A DNA stretch of 64,000 nt from Nocardia australiensis (GTDB lineage Bacteria; Actinomycetota; Actinomycetes; Mycobacteriales; Mycobacteriaceae). How positions within the stretch are numbered: the first letter of the stretch is position 1; each line of letters opens with the position of its first letter. Below, in pieces: positions 17,968 through 28,076 of this stretch. The stretch covers positions 2,604,001 to 2,668,000 of the forward strand of contig NZ_JAJFZM010000001.1 of the NCBI RefSeq assembly GCF_020733705.1, read 5' to 3'. The notes below the pieces were generated by a model. The model made no database searches. It saw nothing but the letters and a program-made list of their open reading frames with translations, and was not told the origin of the DNA. Position numbers and translations under genes: made by a program.

Positions 17968-18837
17968 TCAGACCGCGCGCAGGCGTGTTCGGCTGGCGTA
18001 GATGTGTTCGGCGATGAGCGTGGCGATGCGGTCGGGCGCCTCCAACATCGGCACGTGGCCGACGCCGTTGACCAGGATGCGGTCGGCGGAGTCGGGGAGT
18101 TCTTCCAGGAACCGGCGGGCATAGACGCGATTCGGCATGATCCGGTCATATTCGGCCATCAGCAGGCGCACCGGAGTCGTGAGGGTCGAGAGGTCCTCGA
18201 GTGCGGGGGCGCGCCCGCTGCCGAGGATCATCGGCAGCATGACATCGCAGTGCAGCGCGGCGGCGACCATGGCCGCGGCATCGCGACGCGCGACGGCCGC
18301 CGCGTTCTTGCTGAGCAGCAGCAGCGCGAAGCGTTGCGCCAGCGGGTTATTCACGGCGAATCCGCCGAGGCGTTTGCCGATTTCGACGATCGGGACCAGC
18401 GAGAGGAACTTCATGCCGATCCGGAACTCGGTGAGCGACGGCGAATTCCAGCCGCCCGCTGGGGCGATCGCGGTGAGTGTGCGGGCCCGGCCACGGCGGG
18501 CCAATTCGAAGCCGACCCAGCCGCCGAGTGAGTTGCCCGCGATATGGCATGTGCGCCAGCCGAGTTCGTCGAGTTGATCCTCGATCCGATCGGCAAGGGC
18601 GTGGACATCGACCGACCAGCCGTCTATGGCCTCGCCACCCCAATGCCCCGCGAGCGCCGGGGCGAATACTTCGCAATGCGATGACAACCGGACGGCCACC
18701 TGTTCCCAGCAATGCGGCGAGAGCATGAATCCGTGCAGCAGCAGGACGGGATAACCGGACCCCGAATGCAGTGCCTTTATCGGCTGCGGAGTGGTCGCGG
18801 ACTTGGCGACAGCGGACTTTGCTGTGTTGGAGGTCAT
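17968..18837 (-). CDS. Alpha/beta hydrolase
   Basis: 289 residues. Oxyanion motif LLLHGFMLSPHCWEQ, nucleophile elbow GNSLGGW, late acidic residue in LLMAEYDRIMP and a catalytic His in NGVGHVPMLE. The substrate cannot be read. The ATG at 18837 is preferred to 18879 since GGAAGGGG lies eight bases upstream and the hydrolase core starts shortly after. It matches the position of a hydrolase gene near trpS in mycobacteria (from memory). Divergent from xthA. Confidence 0.88.
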   Translation of the reverse strand: MTSNTAKSAVAKSATTPQPIKALHSGSGYPVLLLHGFMLSPHCWEQVAVRLSSHCEVFAPALAGHWGGEAIDGWSVDVHALADRIEDQLDELGWRTCHIAGNSLGGWVGFELARRGRARTLTAIAPAGGWNSPSLTEFRIGMKFLSLVPIVEIGKRLGGFAVNNPLAQRFALLLLSKNAAAVARRDAAAMVAAALHCDVMLPMILGSGRAPALEDLSTLTTPVRLLMAEYDRIMPNRVYARRFLEELPDSADRILVNGVGHVPMLEAPDRIATLIAEHIYASRTRLRAV

Positions 18838-18904
18838 CGTCGACACCCCTTCCTGGACGGCGGTGTCCGGGCAGATCATCTGACCAGCATTGTACGGTCG
18901 TCAC

Positions 18905-19684
18905 GTGACTTACATCGTCTCAACGGTCAACGTCAACGGCGTTCGCGCTGCTGCGGGCAAGGGCATGCTCGCGTGGCTCGCGGCCACCGAGGCCGACTTC
19001 GTCTGTGTGCAAGAGACCCGTGCAACCAACGAGCAAACCCGGGCGGCACTCGCGCCCGCCCTGGATGCCGGATGGTGGCTGACGCTCGCCGAGCCCGAAT
19101 CCAAGGGCCGGGCGGGGGTCGGAATTCTGTCCCGCCGCGCGCCGCGCGAGGTGCGGATCGGCTTCGGCAGCACGGAGTTCGGTGCGTCGGGCCGTTATGT
19201 GGAGGCCGATTTCGAGGATGTCAGCGTGGCCAGCGTGTACGTGCACTCCGGCGACGTCGGCACTGCGCGTCAGGATGAGAAGTACCGGTTCATGGCCGAG
19301 CTCGGGGCATATCTCACCGCTCGTACCGGCGAATTCGTGGTGAGCGGTGACTGGAATATCGCGCCTTCGGAGCTCGATATCAAGAATTGGAAGGGCAATG
19401 TGAAGGCGGCAGGTTTCTTGCCCGAAGAACGGGCCTGGATCGCGGAACTGCTCGCGGCCGGTTATGTCGACGTGGTGCGTGAACTACATCCGGGGGTCGA
19501 TGGTCCATATAGTTGGTGGTCCTATCGCGGCCGCGCATTCGATAATGATTCGGGCTGGCGCATCGACTACCAGCTGGCCCGCGGCGAGTTGGCGGCCCGC
19601 GCCAAACAGGCGGTCGTCGAACGCGCCGCTTCCTACGATCAGCGCTGGTCCGACCATGCGCCAGTGACGGTGCAGTACCGATGA
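18905..19684 (+). CDS. xthA: Exodeoxyribonuclease III (AP endonuclease)
   Basis: 259-residue exonuclease/endonuclease/phosphatase-fold enzyme of base-excision repair. The N-terminus VSTVNVNGVRAA provides the family Asn, FVCVQETRA the metal-binding Glu, VSGDWNIAPSELDIKNW the Asp/Asn pair and SDHAPV the catalytic His. GTG at 18905 is taken as the start; it matches family N-termini and an ATG at 18890 would add five residues. The stop overlaps the ribonuclease start by four bases (ATGA). Confidence 0.92.
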   Translation: MTYIVSTVNVNGVRAAAGKGMLAWLAATEADFVCVQETRATNEQTRAALAPALDAGWWLTLAEPESKGRAGVGILSRRAPREVRIGFGSTEFGASGRYVEADFEDVSVASVYVHSGDVGTARQDEKYRFMAELGAYLTARTGEFVVSGDWNIAPSELDIKNWKGNVKAAGFLPEERAWIAELLAAGYVDVVRELHPGVDGPYSWWSYRGRAFDNDSGWRIDYQLARGELAARAKQAVVERAASYDQRWSDHAPVTVQYR

Positions 19685-20157
19685 AACTCTCACCGAAGAC
19701 GATGCGTGTCCTGGCCGCGCTCGGCGCTCTTATCGTCGCTCTGGTTGTCGCGGGGTTCGAGCTGGGCGGCGGTGATACCGATCCGGCCGCGAGTTCGAGC
19801 ACTTCCACTGTTCGCGCTACCGCCGCGGTGGCGGCACCGGGCGCGACCAAGGCGTCGGATCCGACGCGCGTGGCCGGTGTGCCGGATCGCGCGTATACGA
19901 CACTGACCGAGATCGACGCGGGTCGCTGGCCGGGCTCGGCGAACGCGCCGGGCACCAAGGGCGGTGACAGGTGGATGAATCGTGGCGGTGATTTACCGGC
20001 CAAGGATGCCGCGGGCAAGGCAGTCACCTATCAGGAATGGGATGTCAATCCCAAGCAGCCCAGCCATTCTCGCGATGCCGAACGTATCGTCACCGGCAGC
20101 GACGACTCCGTCTGGTACACCGGCGACCACTACAAGACCTTCACAAGGATGCGTTGA
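19681..20157 (+). CDS. Secreted barnase-type guanyl ribonuclease
   Basis: 158 residues. Lys/Arg-rich start and a hydrophobic segment (LAALGALIVALVVAGF) act as export signal or membrane anchor, then a disordered Ala/Thr linker and a barnase/RNase N1 domain. Catalytic residues are recognisable: Glu119 in YQEWDVN, Arg131/Arg135 in RDAERIV and His150 in TGDHYKTF. Such RNases cut single-stranded RNA after G. It is translationally coupled to xthA upstream and to the barstar gene downstream (TGATG), which would protect the producer. Confidence 0.88.
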   Translation: MKLSPKTMRVLAALGALIVALVVAGFELGGGDTDPAASSSTSTVRATAAVAAPGATKASDPTRVAGVPDRAYTTLTEIDAGRWPGSANAPGTKGGDRWMNRGGDLPAKDAAGKAVTYQEWDVNPKQPSHSRDAERIVTGSDDSVWYTGDHYKTFTRMR

Positions 20158-20654
20158 TGACCGCGCCGATTCCGTTGTCGCGCTTTCTTGCCCGGCCCAC
20201 GGCGGCCGAACCATCCGGCTCGTTCCGTTCCGTCTCGGCGTCGCAACCCGCGCTCGGCGCGCTCGCCGTCGACGCCGCCGAGTTGAGCGCGGTGCGTTTC
20301 CAGTCACCGTCCGGTTACGTGGTGCGTGAACTACGCGGCCCGAAGATGCGTGCGACCCTCGGCATTTTCGACGAGTTCGCCGCCGCGTTCCAGTTCCCGT
20401 ACTACTTCGGTGAGAACAAGGATGCCTTCGACGAATGCCTGCGTGATCTCGACGATTTCGTCGGGGAAGCCGCCGGATACGTTGCGGTGATCCGTGATTC
20501 GGTCCAGCTACTCGCTGATCAGCGCGAGGACCGGGCCTGGTTCAGCGCGGCGATCGGTGACGCCGCCGCGCACTGGTCGCGTAAGGACATCGCTTTCCGT
20601 GTGGTCCTACAGGGACAGCCGCAGGTCCCGGGCGTCGTCGCATTGGCTCCGTGA
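20157..20654 (+). CDS. Barstar-family ribonuclease inhibitor
   Basis: 165 residues. A 60-residue N-terminal extension is followed by a barstar domain with the telltale FPYYFGENKDAFDECLRDLDDF helix that covers the barnase active site. Start at 20157 because it shares one base with the ribonuclease stop; the family acts as cytoplasmic immunity. With the preceding gene it forms a toxin-immunity pair, here attached to a DNA-repair gene. Confidence 0.88.
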   Translation: MTAPIPLSRFLARPTAAEPSGSFRSVSASQPALGALAVDAAELSAVRFQSPSGYVVRELRGPKMRATLGIFDEFAAAFQFPYYFGENKDAFDECLRDLDDFVGEAAGYVAVIRDSVQLLADQREDRAWFSAAIGDAAAHWSRKDIAFRVVLQGQPQVPGVVALAP

Positions 20655-20658
20655 ACCC

Positions 20659-21291
20659 TTAGCTCAGCTTTCGCGCCAGATCCTCGCCGAGCAGCACGAA
20701 TACGTCGACGGTGTGTTCGATGAGTTCGTCGCGGGTCAGCGGCAGGTCGTTTTGTAACCAGGCGGTCAGGGTCTGCACCAGGCCACCGACCAGGTAGGTG
20801 GCGCGGAAGTCGATGGCCGGGTCCGGCGGGTCGGCGATGCCATAGAAGTCGATCCCCTCGGCGGCGACCATTCGGGCGAACGCGCGCACCGTCTGATTCA
20901 CGCGGGCCCGCAGTTCCGGTGTCGCCATACCCGCGATCAAGGCGACGTGCGCCTTGCGTGGGTCGTCGGTGAGCAGATGGATGCCCGCGGTGACCGCGGC
21001 GTGCGCCTTGGCGTGGGGGTCTTGCGGCGCGGCGTGCAAAGCCGCGACGATCGTGCCCGCCAGTTCCTCGGCGATGCCATCGACCAGGGCGGCTAGTACG
21101 GCCTCGCGGCTATCGAAGCTCTCGTAGTAGTACCGCTCGTTGAGGCCGGCCCGCGCGCACAGCCCGGCGACAGTGAGTTTGGCCAGGCCATCGGTACCGA
21201 TGATTTCCAGCGCGGCGTCCAGCAGCGCCGTGCGCCGCTGGGCTCGGCGCTGTTGCGCGGAGATCCCGCCGTAGGTCCGTTGCGCTGCCAC
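20659..21291 (-). CDS. TetR family transcriptional regulator
   Basis: 210 residues. Helix-turn-helix at the N-terminus: RRTALLDAALEIIG, then LTVAGLCARAGLNERYYYESF. The C-terminal ligand domain is all-helical. GTG at 21291 is taken as start because the coding character ends there and CAGAAT lies about ten bases upstream, consistent with a leaderless transcript. Convergent with barstar, divergent from trpS. No obvious target gene; ligand unknown. Confidence 0.88.
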   Translation of the reverse strand: MAAQRTYGGISAQQRRAQRRTALLDAALEIIGTDGLAKLTVAGLCARAGLNERYYYESFDSREAVLAALVDGIAEELAGTIVAALHAAPQDPHAKAHAAVTAGIHLLTDDPRKAHVALIAGMATPELRARVNQTVRAFARMVAAEGIDFYGIADPPDPAIDFRATYLVGGLVQTLTAWLQNDLPLTRDELIEHTVDVFVLLGEDLARKLS

Positions 21292-21419
21292 AGCTCGATT
21301 CTGACAGACTCGGCGCGGCGCAAGCTGGTCTCCCAGCGTGAGCGCCAGTTGACGCGCACCGGACGCCCGAGCATGCCCGCGTGGATCCGCGCGACTGGGC
21401 GGCGCGAAATTCCGCTTGA

Positions 21420-22475
<1,056 letters not shown>

Positions 22476-22529
22476 CGACTGCTCGCAGCTCGCTAGAGGA
22501 CCAGCGAGACTCTGCGAAGGGCGATACAG

Positions 22530-23564
22530 GTGCAGGCGATCGACAACGTCAAGGCGTGGATCGAGCGACGGGTTCAGCGGCGTCCGTGGCTGGACCATAT
22601 GGTTCGGGCCGGTGGGCGCTACCAGCAGCAGCGCGGCGACTACTACGCGGCGGGGATCACGTATTTCACGGTGCTGTCATTGTTTCCGCTGTTGATGGTT
22701 GCCTTCGCGGTCGCGGGTTTCGTGCTGTCCAGTCAGCCGGATCTGCTCACTGAGCTGCAAGACAAGATCGTGGCGAACATACCGGGTTCGCTCGGCACTC
22801 AGCTCAACGATCTGATCGATCAGGCGATCCGCTCCCGGGGGGCTGTCGGCACGCTCGGTCTGCTCACCGGTGTTTATTCCGGTCTCGGCTGGATGGCCAA
22901 CCTACGTGCGGCACTCACCGAGCAGTGGGATCAGAAGACCCCGGATGGCAATTGGTTGCTGACCAAGCTGTCGGACCTCGGTGCACTGATCGGGCTCGGC
23001 CTGGCCTTCGTGGTGTCGCTCGGTCTTTCGGCGCTCGGCTCGAGCGGTCTGGGGCCTCAACTGCTCACCAGCCTCGGGATTTCCCATCTGATGGGCGGGC
23101 GCCTGCTGCTCGCCCTGCTGTCGACCCTGCTCGGGTTCCTGGCGTCCTGGGCGGTGTTCGCCTGGATGATCGCGCGGTTACCGCGTGAGGCGGTGACGCT
23201 GAAAAGCGCGGCCAAGGCGGCGGCGCTGGCCGCGGTGGTTTTCGAGCTGTTCAAATTCGTCGCGGCCGTTTATCTGCAAGCCGTATTGAGCAGCCCCGCT
23301 GGTGCGGCGTTCGGCTCGATCATCGGCCTGATGGTGTTCAGTTACATCACCTACCGCATTGTCCTGTTCGCAACAGCCTGGGCCGCAACAGCTTCCGACA
23401 ATCACCGGGAGGCGCCGATCGCCCCGCCCGGTGCCGCGGTGATCGCGCCGCACGTGCGGGGCGCCGGCCCTTCGATGACAGCGGGCGCCGCCTACTTCGG
23501 TGCGGGTGCCGTAGCCGCCCTCGCGCTTTCGGAATTGCGTCGGTTGCCGAGCCGTCGTCGCTGA
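22530..23564 (+). CDS. YihY/BrkB family membrane protein
   Basis: 344 residues, about six membrane helices. Family motifs GDYYAAGITYFTVLSLFPLLMV, GLLTGVYSGLGWMANLR and a C-terminal soluble Ala/Pro-rich tail ending in LPSRRR. Members are called virulence factor BrkB or wrongly ribonuclease BN; the true function is unsettled. The GTG at 22530 follows AGGTG-type sequence and gives family length. Likely co-transcribed with trpS. Confidence 0.88.
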   Translation: MQAIDNVKAWIERRVQRRPWLDHMVRAGGRYQQQRGDYYAAGITYFTVLSLFPLLMVAFAVAGFVLSSQPDLLTELQDKIVANIPGSLGTQLNDLIDQAIRSRGAVGTLGLLTGVYSGLGWMANLRAALTEQWDQKTPDGNWLLTKLSDLGALIGLGLAFVVSLGLSALGSSGLGPQLLTSLGISHLMGGRLLLALLSTLLGFLASWAVFAWMIARLPREAVTLKSAAKAAALAAVVFELFKFVAAVYLQAVLSSPAGAAFGSIIGLMVFSYITYRIVLFATAWAATASDNHREAPIAPPGAAVIAPHVRGAGPSMTAGAAYFGAGAVAALALSELRRLPSRRR

Positions 23565-23697
23565 TCGTTCGAGGGGAATCGGCGCGCACGCCGACGCCAA
23601 CGGACCGATCGCTGGGCAGCGGGTGATCGCCGCGACGCTGAACTACGGTGGGAAATTCGGTCCGCATCGGCCCGGCTGAGGGAAGCTACCTCCGCTG

Positions 23698-24408
23698 TCA
23701 CACGGCGGTTTGGGTCAGACGGGTGATCTCGCGACGTATTTCGGCCTGGCCGTAGGGCACGATGTGAAAGTCGTTGTGCTCGCGATGGTAGAGATAGCGA
23801 CCGTCGCCGTCGATGTCGAACCAGTTCAGGAATTCCGGCGCGGGCGGTCGCGTACCGCGCGGGTTGCGGAGGCACTCCACGGTTCCGGCACCTGATCGTG
23901 GGGCACGTAACAGGCGATAGACGCGGTCGGCCGTGGTTTCCTTTGTGCCGGTCCAGGATTCGAGGCCGGTACGCAGGCGATCGACATCTTCGGCGATAGC
24001 GGGATGACGTCCCGGGGGAACGTTGCCGAGCACTGCCGTGAACACCTTGGGCACCATCGCGGCGGTACCGACCTCGACGAGGATATTGCTACCGAAATCG
24101 GGTGTGGGGCCGGGCCGTTGGACCAGCGTGACACCGATGTCGGTGTCGATCGCGCCGTAGGCGCGCAGCGGTCGTTTCAGAGATCCGGTGAGCGCCAACG
24201 ATGTCGCGGGATCGGCCGCCACCCGCAGTACGGCGGAGAGGTCGGGATCTGCGTGCAGCGGCAGACTTCGGTCGAGTTGCCGGGTGAGTTGTTCGTATTC
24301 GTCTTCCCACCGCACCGACGCGATCAGGCGCAGCGGGAACGGATACCGGTCCACGCCCGTCTCTCGCCAGATGTGCATGAACTCGTCGGGCGTGAACTCC
24401 CACCTCAT
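23698..24408 (-). CDS. EspG family T7SS-associated protein
   Basis: 236 residues. Begins MRWEFTPDEFMHIWRETGVDRYPFPL, the usual opening of EspG (the ESX substrate chaperone). EspG proteins keep PE/PPE-type substrates soluble and carry them to the secretion machine (established). It shares one base with the stop of the PPE-like gene upstream (TAATG) and is the last gene of the cassette, so the PPE-like protein is its likely client. An in-frame start at 24531 would overlap that gene and is not used. Confidence 0.85.
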   Translation of the reverse strand: MRWEFTPDEFMHIWRETGVDRYPFPLRLIASVRWEDEYEQLTRQLDRSLPLHADPDLSAVLRVAADPATSLALTGSLKRPLRAYGAIDTDIGVTLVQRPGPTPDFGSNILVEVGTAAMVPKVFTAVLGNVPPGRHPAIAEDVDRLRTGLESWTGTKETTADRVYRLLRAPRSGAGTVECLRNPRGTRPPAPEFLNWFDIDGDGRYLYHREHNDFHIVPYGQAEIRREITRLTQTAV

Positions 24409-25835
24409 TAGTAGTAATCCTCGCTGTTCGCGCGTCGCGACGGATTCTGCTGCGATGAATGCTGCTCGGGCGCACTCGGCCGGGTCGCTGCCGCGTCGTC
24501 TCCGATCGTCGGCGGCACTGTCGGGCGCCATGGGCCGAGTAGTTCTTCTTCATGATTTCCGATGAGGTAATCGGGGGTTTCGCGTTTCGACTCGGAATCT
24601 TCTTGCTTCTTGCCCGGAGCGGACCCCGGCATACCGGACATGCCGGACCGTCCGGCCGCCGCGCGGTTCGCTGCGGCGGGAGCCGTTGTCGCGGCGGAAC
24701 TTCCACCGGCGGGCATGCCGCTGACGGTGCGTCCGGGGCTCGGTGTGCTGATTCCACCGGGCGCGGGTGTGCTGCCGCTGCCGCCGGGGGTGCCGCTGCC
24801 GCCGGGTGCGGGTGTACTGCCGCCGGGTGTGCCGCTGCCGCTGGGCTGCCCCGAATCGATCGCGCCCGCGCCGGGAACGCTCGCCCCTGCGGTCATGGTG
24901 TCGTCACCGGGGGTGGCGGAGGATTGCTCCGATTGCTGCCCGGTGCTCGAATTTTCGCCGGACCCTTCGGGTTCCACCGGGGTCGGGTCGGGACCCGATG
25001 TCGGTTGTTTGCCTGTCTGGTCGCCACCCGTACCGTCGCCGCTCGTGCCGTCGCCGCCGGCGTTGTTGCCGCCGGGAGGACCGTCGCCGCCACCGCCCTC
25101 GCCCGGCAGCGCGACCGGCACGAAGGTCGGGACTCCGGTACCTGCCGGCCCGTAAGTCGGTTTGTAGCTGTTGTTCATGGTGTCGATCGCAGTGCGGTAC
25201 AGCGCCTCGACTCCGCGCTGGTAGGCGACTTCCGCACTGTCTCCGTCACCCGCGAGCCCCGCGCCCACCGCGGAGATGATCACCTGCGCCGGGTCCAGCG
25301 TGCTCGGCGAGCCCGTCTGTCCGTTCGCCGCGCTGGGCGGCGGCACCGACATCTTGACGACCTCGGCGGCGTGCGCGACCCCCTTGACCCGATGCCCGCA
25401 CGTACTGATCACCTGCTGCACATCGCTGGCCTGCTGATAGAACTTCTGCGCGGCGGCGACGGCCGCATCGGCCATCTTCCCCTCGATACCGTCCGCGAGC
25501 GCTTTCTGAATCGCGACGTGCATACCGAGCAGCCCGCCGCTCAATGTGTCGGCAATGCTGATCCAGGTATCGGCCTGCTGATGCATGACACCCGGACTCA
25601 TCTGCGTGACGTTGCGGTAGATCTCCTCGTGCGTATGGCCTTCGAACAGTTCCATCTGGGCGATATAAGCCGGATCGGCACCGTTATCGGCAACCGACTG
25701 CTGCGCCCCCTCCGCCCCCTGCTGCTGGGCACGCGATCGGGAACTCGGTTGTGCGACATCAGGTTTCGCGCCCGCGCCGAAGGTGCTCAGTGCTGCGGGA
25801 TTGTCATTGATATTGATGTAGCTGGGTCCGGTCAT
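24408..25835 (-). CDS. PPE-like T7SS substrate with a Gly/Pro/Ser-rich tail
   Basis: 475 residues. Residues ~55-165 form a long helical pair (YIAQMELFEGHTHEEIYRNV, then TWISIADTLSGGLLGMHVAIQ and AAAQKFYQQASDVQQVI) like PPE-type secretion domains; the rest is low complexity with short repeats such as GTPGGS and STPAPGG and ends in acidic YY. No cleavable signal, as expected for a T7SS substrate. Co-transcribed with DUF3558 and EspG genes. I assign it as EspG client by position and fold, not by strict PPE motif. Confidence 0.75.
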   Translation of the reverse strand: MTGPSYININDNPAALSTFGAGAKPDVAQPSSRSRAQQQGAEGAQQSVADNGADPAYIAQMELFEGHTHEEIYRNVTQMSPGVMHQQADTWISIADTLSGGLLGMHVAIQKALADGIEGKMADAAVAAAQKFYQQASDVQQVISTCGHRVKGVAHAAEVVKMSVPPPSAANGQTGSPSTLDPAQVIISAVGAGLAGDGDSAEVAYQRGVEALYRTAIDTMNNSYKPTYGPAGTGVPTFVPVALPGEGGGGDGPPGGNNAGGDGTSGDGTGGDQTGKQPTSGPDPTPVEPEGSGENSSTGQQSEQSSATPGDDTMTAGASVPGAGAIDSGQPSGSGTPGGSTPAPGGSGTPGGSGSTPAPGGISTPSPGRTVSGMPAGGSSAATTAPAAANRAAAGRSGMSGMPGSAPGKKQEDSESKRETPDYLIGNHEEELLGPWRPTVPPTIGDDAAATRPSAPEQHSSQQNPSRRANSEDYY

Positions 25836-25837
25836 CG

Positions 25838-26473
25838 CTAGTTGTCCTTGCCGATTTCCGGTTCGATGGTGGAGGCGATGTCGGAGACGCCGTCGCAGGG
25901 GTCGAGGTCTCGTGGGGCGCGGTCGGTGAGATAGACGTCGGTCTGTACGAACCCAACCTTCGTCCGTAAGTCGATCTGACAGTTGCGACTGACCTGTGGA
26001 TCGCGGACAAGCAGGGCTTCGCGGCCGTTCACGGTAATCGGCTTGCTGTAAGAGCCGACCTTAACGAGGTTCTCTGCCCAAGTTGCGTTCCCCGAGTTCA
26101 GCATCAGGGTTCGTGCAACTGAGTGGAAATCGCAGGTGAGGAAGCTGTACTCGGCCACGAGGTCGTCGCCACGTTTACGAGATGCGGGATCGAATCCAGC
26201 TCGCTGGACTGCGTCGTCGCTGATCCAGGTGCATGGGTCGAATACGACCTTGGGGCGTCCTGTGCTCGCGGTGTACTGGTTGTCCTGCGTGGGCGGCTGG
26301 AGCTTCGGGTTCGTGAGCGTCGGATGAGCCGATTGCGTCCCAGCAGACGATGCGGTGGCCTGGCTCGAGTCGGCCGGGTGCTGTGCCGTATCGCTGCCGG
26401 ATGAACAGCTCGCAGCCAGTGAAGTGGCCGATGCCGCGAGCAGCGCCAGTACGGTATTGCGAATTCTCGTCAT
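25838..26473 (-). CDS. DUF3558 domain lipoprotein of the T7SS cassette
   Basis: 211 residues. Signal peptide with a Cys acceptor at residue 23, polar linker, then the DUF3558 core starting FDPCTWISDDAVQRAGFDPASR with the second cysteine in FLTCDF. Overlaps the upstream WXG-like gene by four bases and ends two bases before the PPE-like ATG. Its repeated co-occurrence with T7SS genes suggests an envelope role in the same process (inference). Paralogue of 8653-9222. Confidence 0.8.
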   Translation of the reverse strand: MTRIRNTVLALLAASATSLAASCSSGSDTAQHPADSSQATASSAGTQSAHPTLTNPKLQPPTQDNQYTASTGRPKVVFDPCTWISDDAVQRAGFDPASRKRGDDLVAEYSFLTCDFHSVARTLMLNSGNATWAENLVKVGSYSKPITVNGREALLVRDPQVSRNCQIDLRTKVGFVQTDVYLTDRAPRDLDPCDGVSDIASTIEPEIGKDN

Positions 26474-26841
26474 GACTGCACCTCTGACTCGGCGGTGGTG
26501 ATCGATTGCGCAAACATCGCGTCGGCTTCCTCCACCAACTGACCAGCTCGTAGATAGGCCGCCGCCATCTTCTGTGCTGCTTCCTTCATTCCCGTGAAGG
26601 CGTCTGTCATCTTCACTGCCTTGCCGGAGAATCCGTCTTGAAGCTGCTTGGCAGACTCGAATCCCCCGAATCCCTCAAGCTTGTGCAAGCGCTGGGATCG
26701 GTCGATCTGTGGATCGAGCGTCGTTTCAACGAATCTGGTGTAGACCTCGGCACACCGTCGTGCGGCGTCGGCTTCCATCCGGAACGTTCCCCCTGTGGCC
26801 TGCTGGTACAGAGCGTTCGCCGCTGACTGCCCCACTTCCAT
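26470..26841 (-). CDS. Small helical WXG100-like protein, first gene of the T7SS cassette
   Basis: 123 residues, almost wholly helical with heptad spacing (CAEVYTRFVETTLDPQI, KAVKMTDAFTGMKEAAQKMA, LVEEADAMFAQS). No strict W-X-G; FGGFESAKQLQDGF lies at the hairpin position. Such 100-130 residue proteins precede PPE-like genes in nocardial T7SS loci. It starts the operon 26841 to 23698, whose four genes overlap or nearly touch. Confidence 0.7.
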   Translation of the reverse strand: MEVGQSAANALYQQATGGTFRMEADAARRCAEVYTRFVETTLDPQIDRSQRLHKLEGFGGFESAKQLQDGFSGKAVKMTDAFTGMKEAAQKMAAAYLRAGQLVEEADAMFAQSITTAESEVQS

Positions 26842-27197
26842 GACTGGCCCTCCCTCGGCATATGCCCGGTCACTTTACTGGACGCATGAAACAGGCGATC
26901 GGTTCCATCGAGACGCGGGGGCGCTCCGGATGGGTTCGATCCTGCGGGTTTGTCGCGTGTCGTGGCTTGGTGCGCCGAGGCGAACTCCGCGTGCGTGCGA
27001 TGAGGCGGTCCAGGGTGGATCGGACCCGCGCATCGAACGAGACTGTGCCGGTGTCCAATTGCGCTGCGAGATCGCCCCGAAATGCAACTTATCCTGGGGT
27101 TATGTGCTGATTGCATGAGAATCCGCGATGTAGTCGCCATGCGAGATTCTTGCGTGATCTGCTGGCGCGAACGGATGAAACCTGATGGGAGGCGGGC
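26842..27197. other. 356-bp divergent promoter region
   Basis: Between the T7SS cassette (minus) and the XRE regulator (plus). I see no gene. Near 27197 GGGAGG precedes the XRE start. Small reading frames on both strands lack protein character. Confidence 0.6.
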
Positions 27198-28076
27198 ATG
27201 TCGGAGGACGGATCGACGCTGGCGCGGCGACAGCTGGGGAAGTATCTGCGCAACGGGCGCGAGGAGTGTGGGCTGACGCTGCGGCAGGCGGCCGAGCTGA
27301 TCGATCGCAGCGGCAGCACACTACAGCGAATCGAGAAGGGCACGGTGGCGCATTTGCGCGATGTGGATCTCGAGGCGCTGTGCAAGATTTACGAGTTCGA
27401 CCCCAACCACACTGCTGCGATGAAAGGGCTTGCGGCGCAAGGTAATGAGCTTAGTTGGTGGTATGAGTACGGCGACGTGATGCCAGCGAACTTCGACTTC
27501 TTTGTCGGGCTGGAGGCGTCGGCACGGCGGCTGACGACCTACGAGTTCGAACTCGTGCCGGGGTTGTTGCAGACACCGGCGTATGCGAGTGTGCTCATCC
27601 GATCCGGGTATCCGGATGATAATGCTGAGGAGCACGCACGCCGAGTGCAGTTGCGGATGCGTCGGCAAACGAGAATCACCCGCAAGCATCATCCGGCGAC
27701 GCTCGACGTTATCCTGCGCGAGCCAGTACTGCGGGGGATGGTTGGCGGATCGAAGGTCATGGCAACCCAACTGAGGCATCTCGCCGACATGAGTATCCGC
27801 TCCAACGTGCGGTTGCAGATTCTCCCATTCAGCGCGGGATTCCCCCTGGGGGACGCGGTCGGTCCATTCGTCATCGTGGAGTTCGGCACGGATAGGCAGG
27901 GACAGACGGTCGAGCCGCCGGTGGTCTTCACCGAGAATTTCACGGGGGACTTGTATCTTGCGAAACCAGCTACCGTTCGGCGATATCATGAGGCGTACGA
28001 GGGCCTCCGGCGAAGCGCGATGGATCCCATCGACAGCCGTGCTCTACTCACGCGAATGGCGAAGGAGTACGCGTGA
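27198..28076 (+). CDS. XRE helix-turn-helix regulator with DUF5753
   Basis: 292 residues. N-terminal XRE DNA-binding domain (LGKYLRNGREECGLTLRQAAELIDRSGSTLQRIEKG), then the DUF5753 sensor domain (PGLLQTPAYASVLI, LREPVLRG, LQILPFSAGF). Members of this group (WhiJ-like in Streptomyces) work with small DUF397 proteins encoded next door. The stop overlaps the DUF397 start (GTGA). The target may be the adjacent T7SS cassette (inference from position only). Confidence 0.92.
   Translation: MSEDGSTLARRQLGKYLRNGREECGLTLRQAAELIDRSGSTLQRIEKGTVAHLRDVDLEALCKIYEFDPNHTAAMKGLAAQGNELSWWYEYGDVMPANFDFFVGLEASARRLTTYEFELVPGLLQTPAYASVLIRSGYPDDNAEEHARRVQLRMRRQTRITRKHHPATLDVILREPVLRGMVGGSKVMATQLRHLADMSIRSNVRLQILPFSAGFPLGDAVGPFVIVEFGTDRQGQTVEPPVVFTENFTGDLYLAKPATVRRYHEAYEGLRRSAMDPIDSRALLTRMAKEYA

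Noticed and set aside
24757..24860. Short GC-rich repeats that could suggest a CRISPR-like or minisatellite array
   Set aside because: They are in-frame Gly/Pro/Ser codon repeats of the PPE-like gene tail. No CRISPR array was seen anywhere in the window.
24552..25841. 429-residue plus-strand frame
   Set aside because: Antisense to the PPE-like gene; the Ala/Gly/Arg-rich product mirrors the Gly/Pro/Ser repeats.
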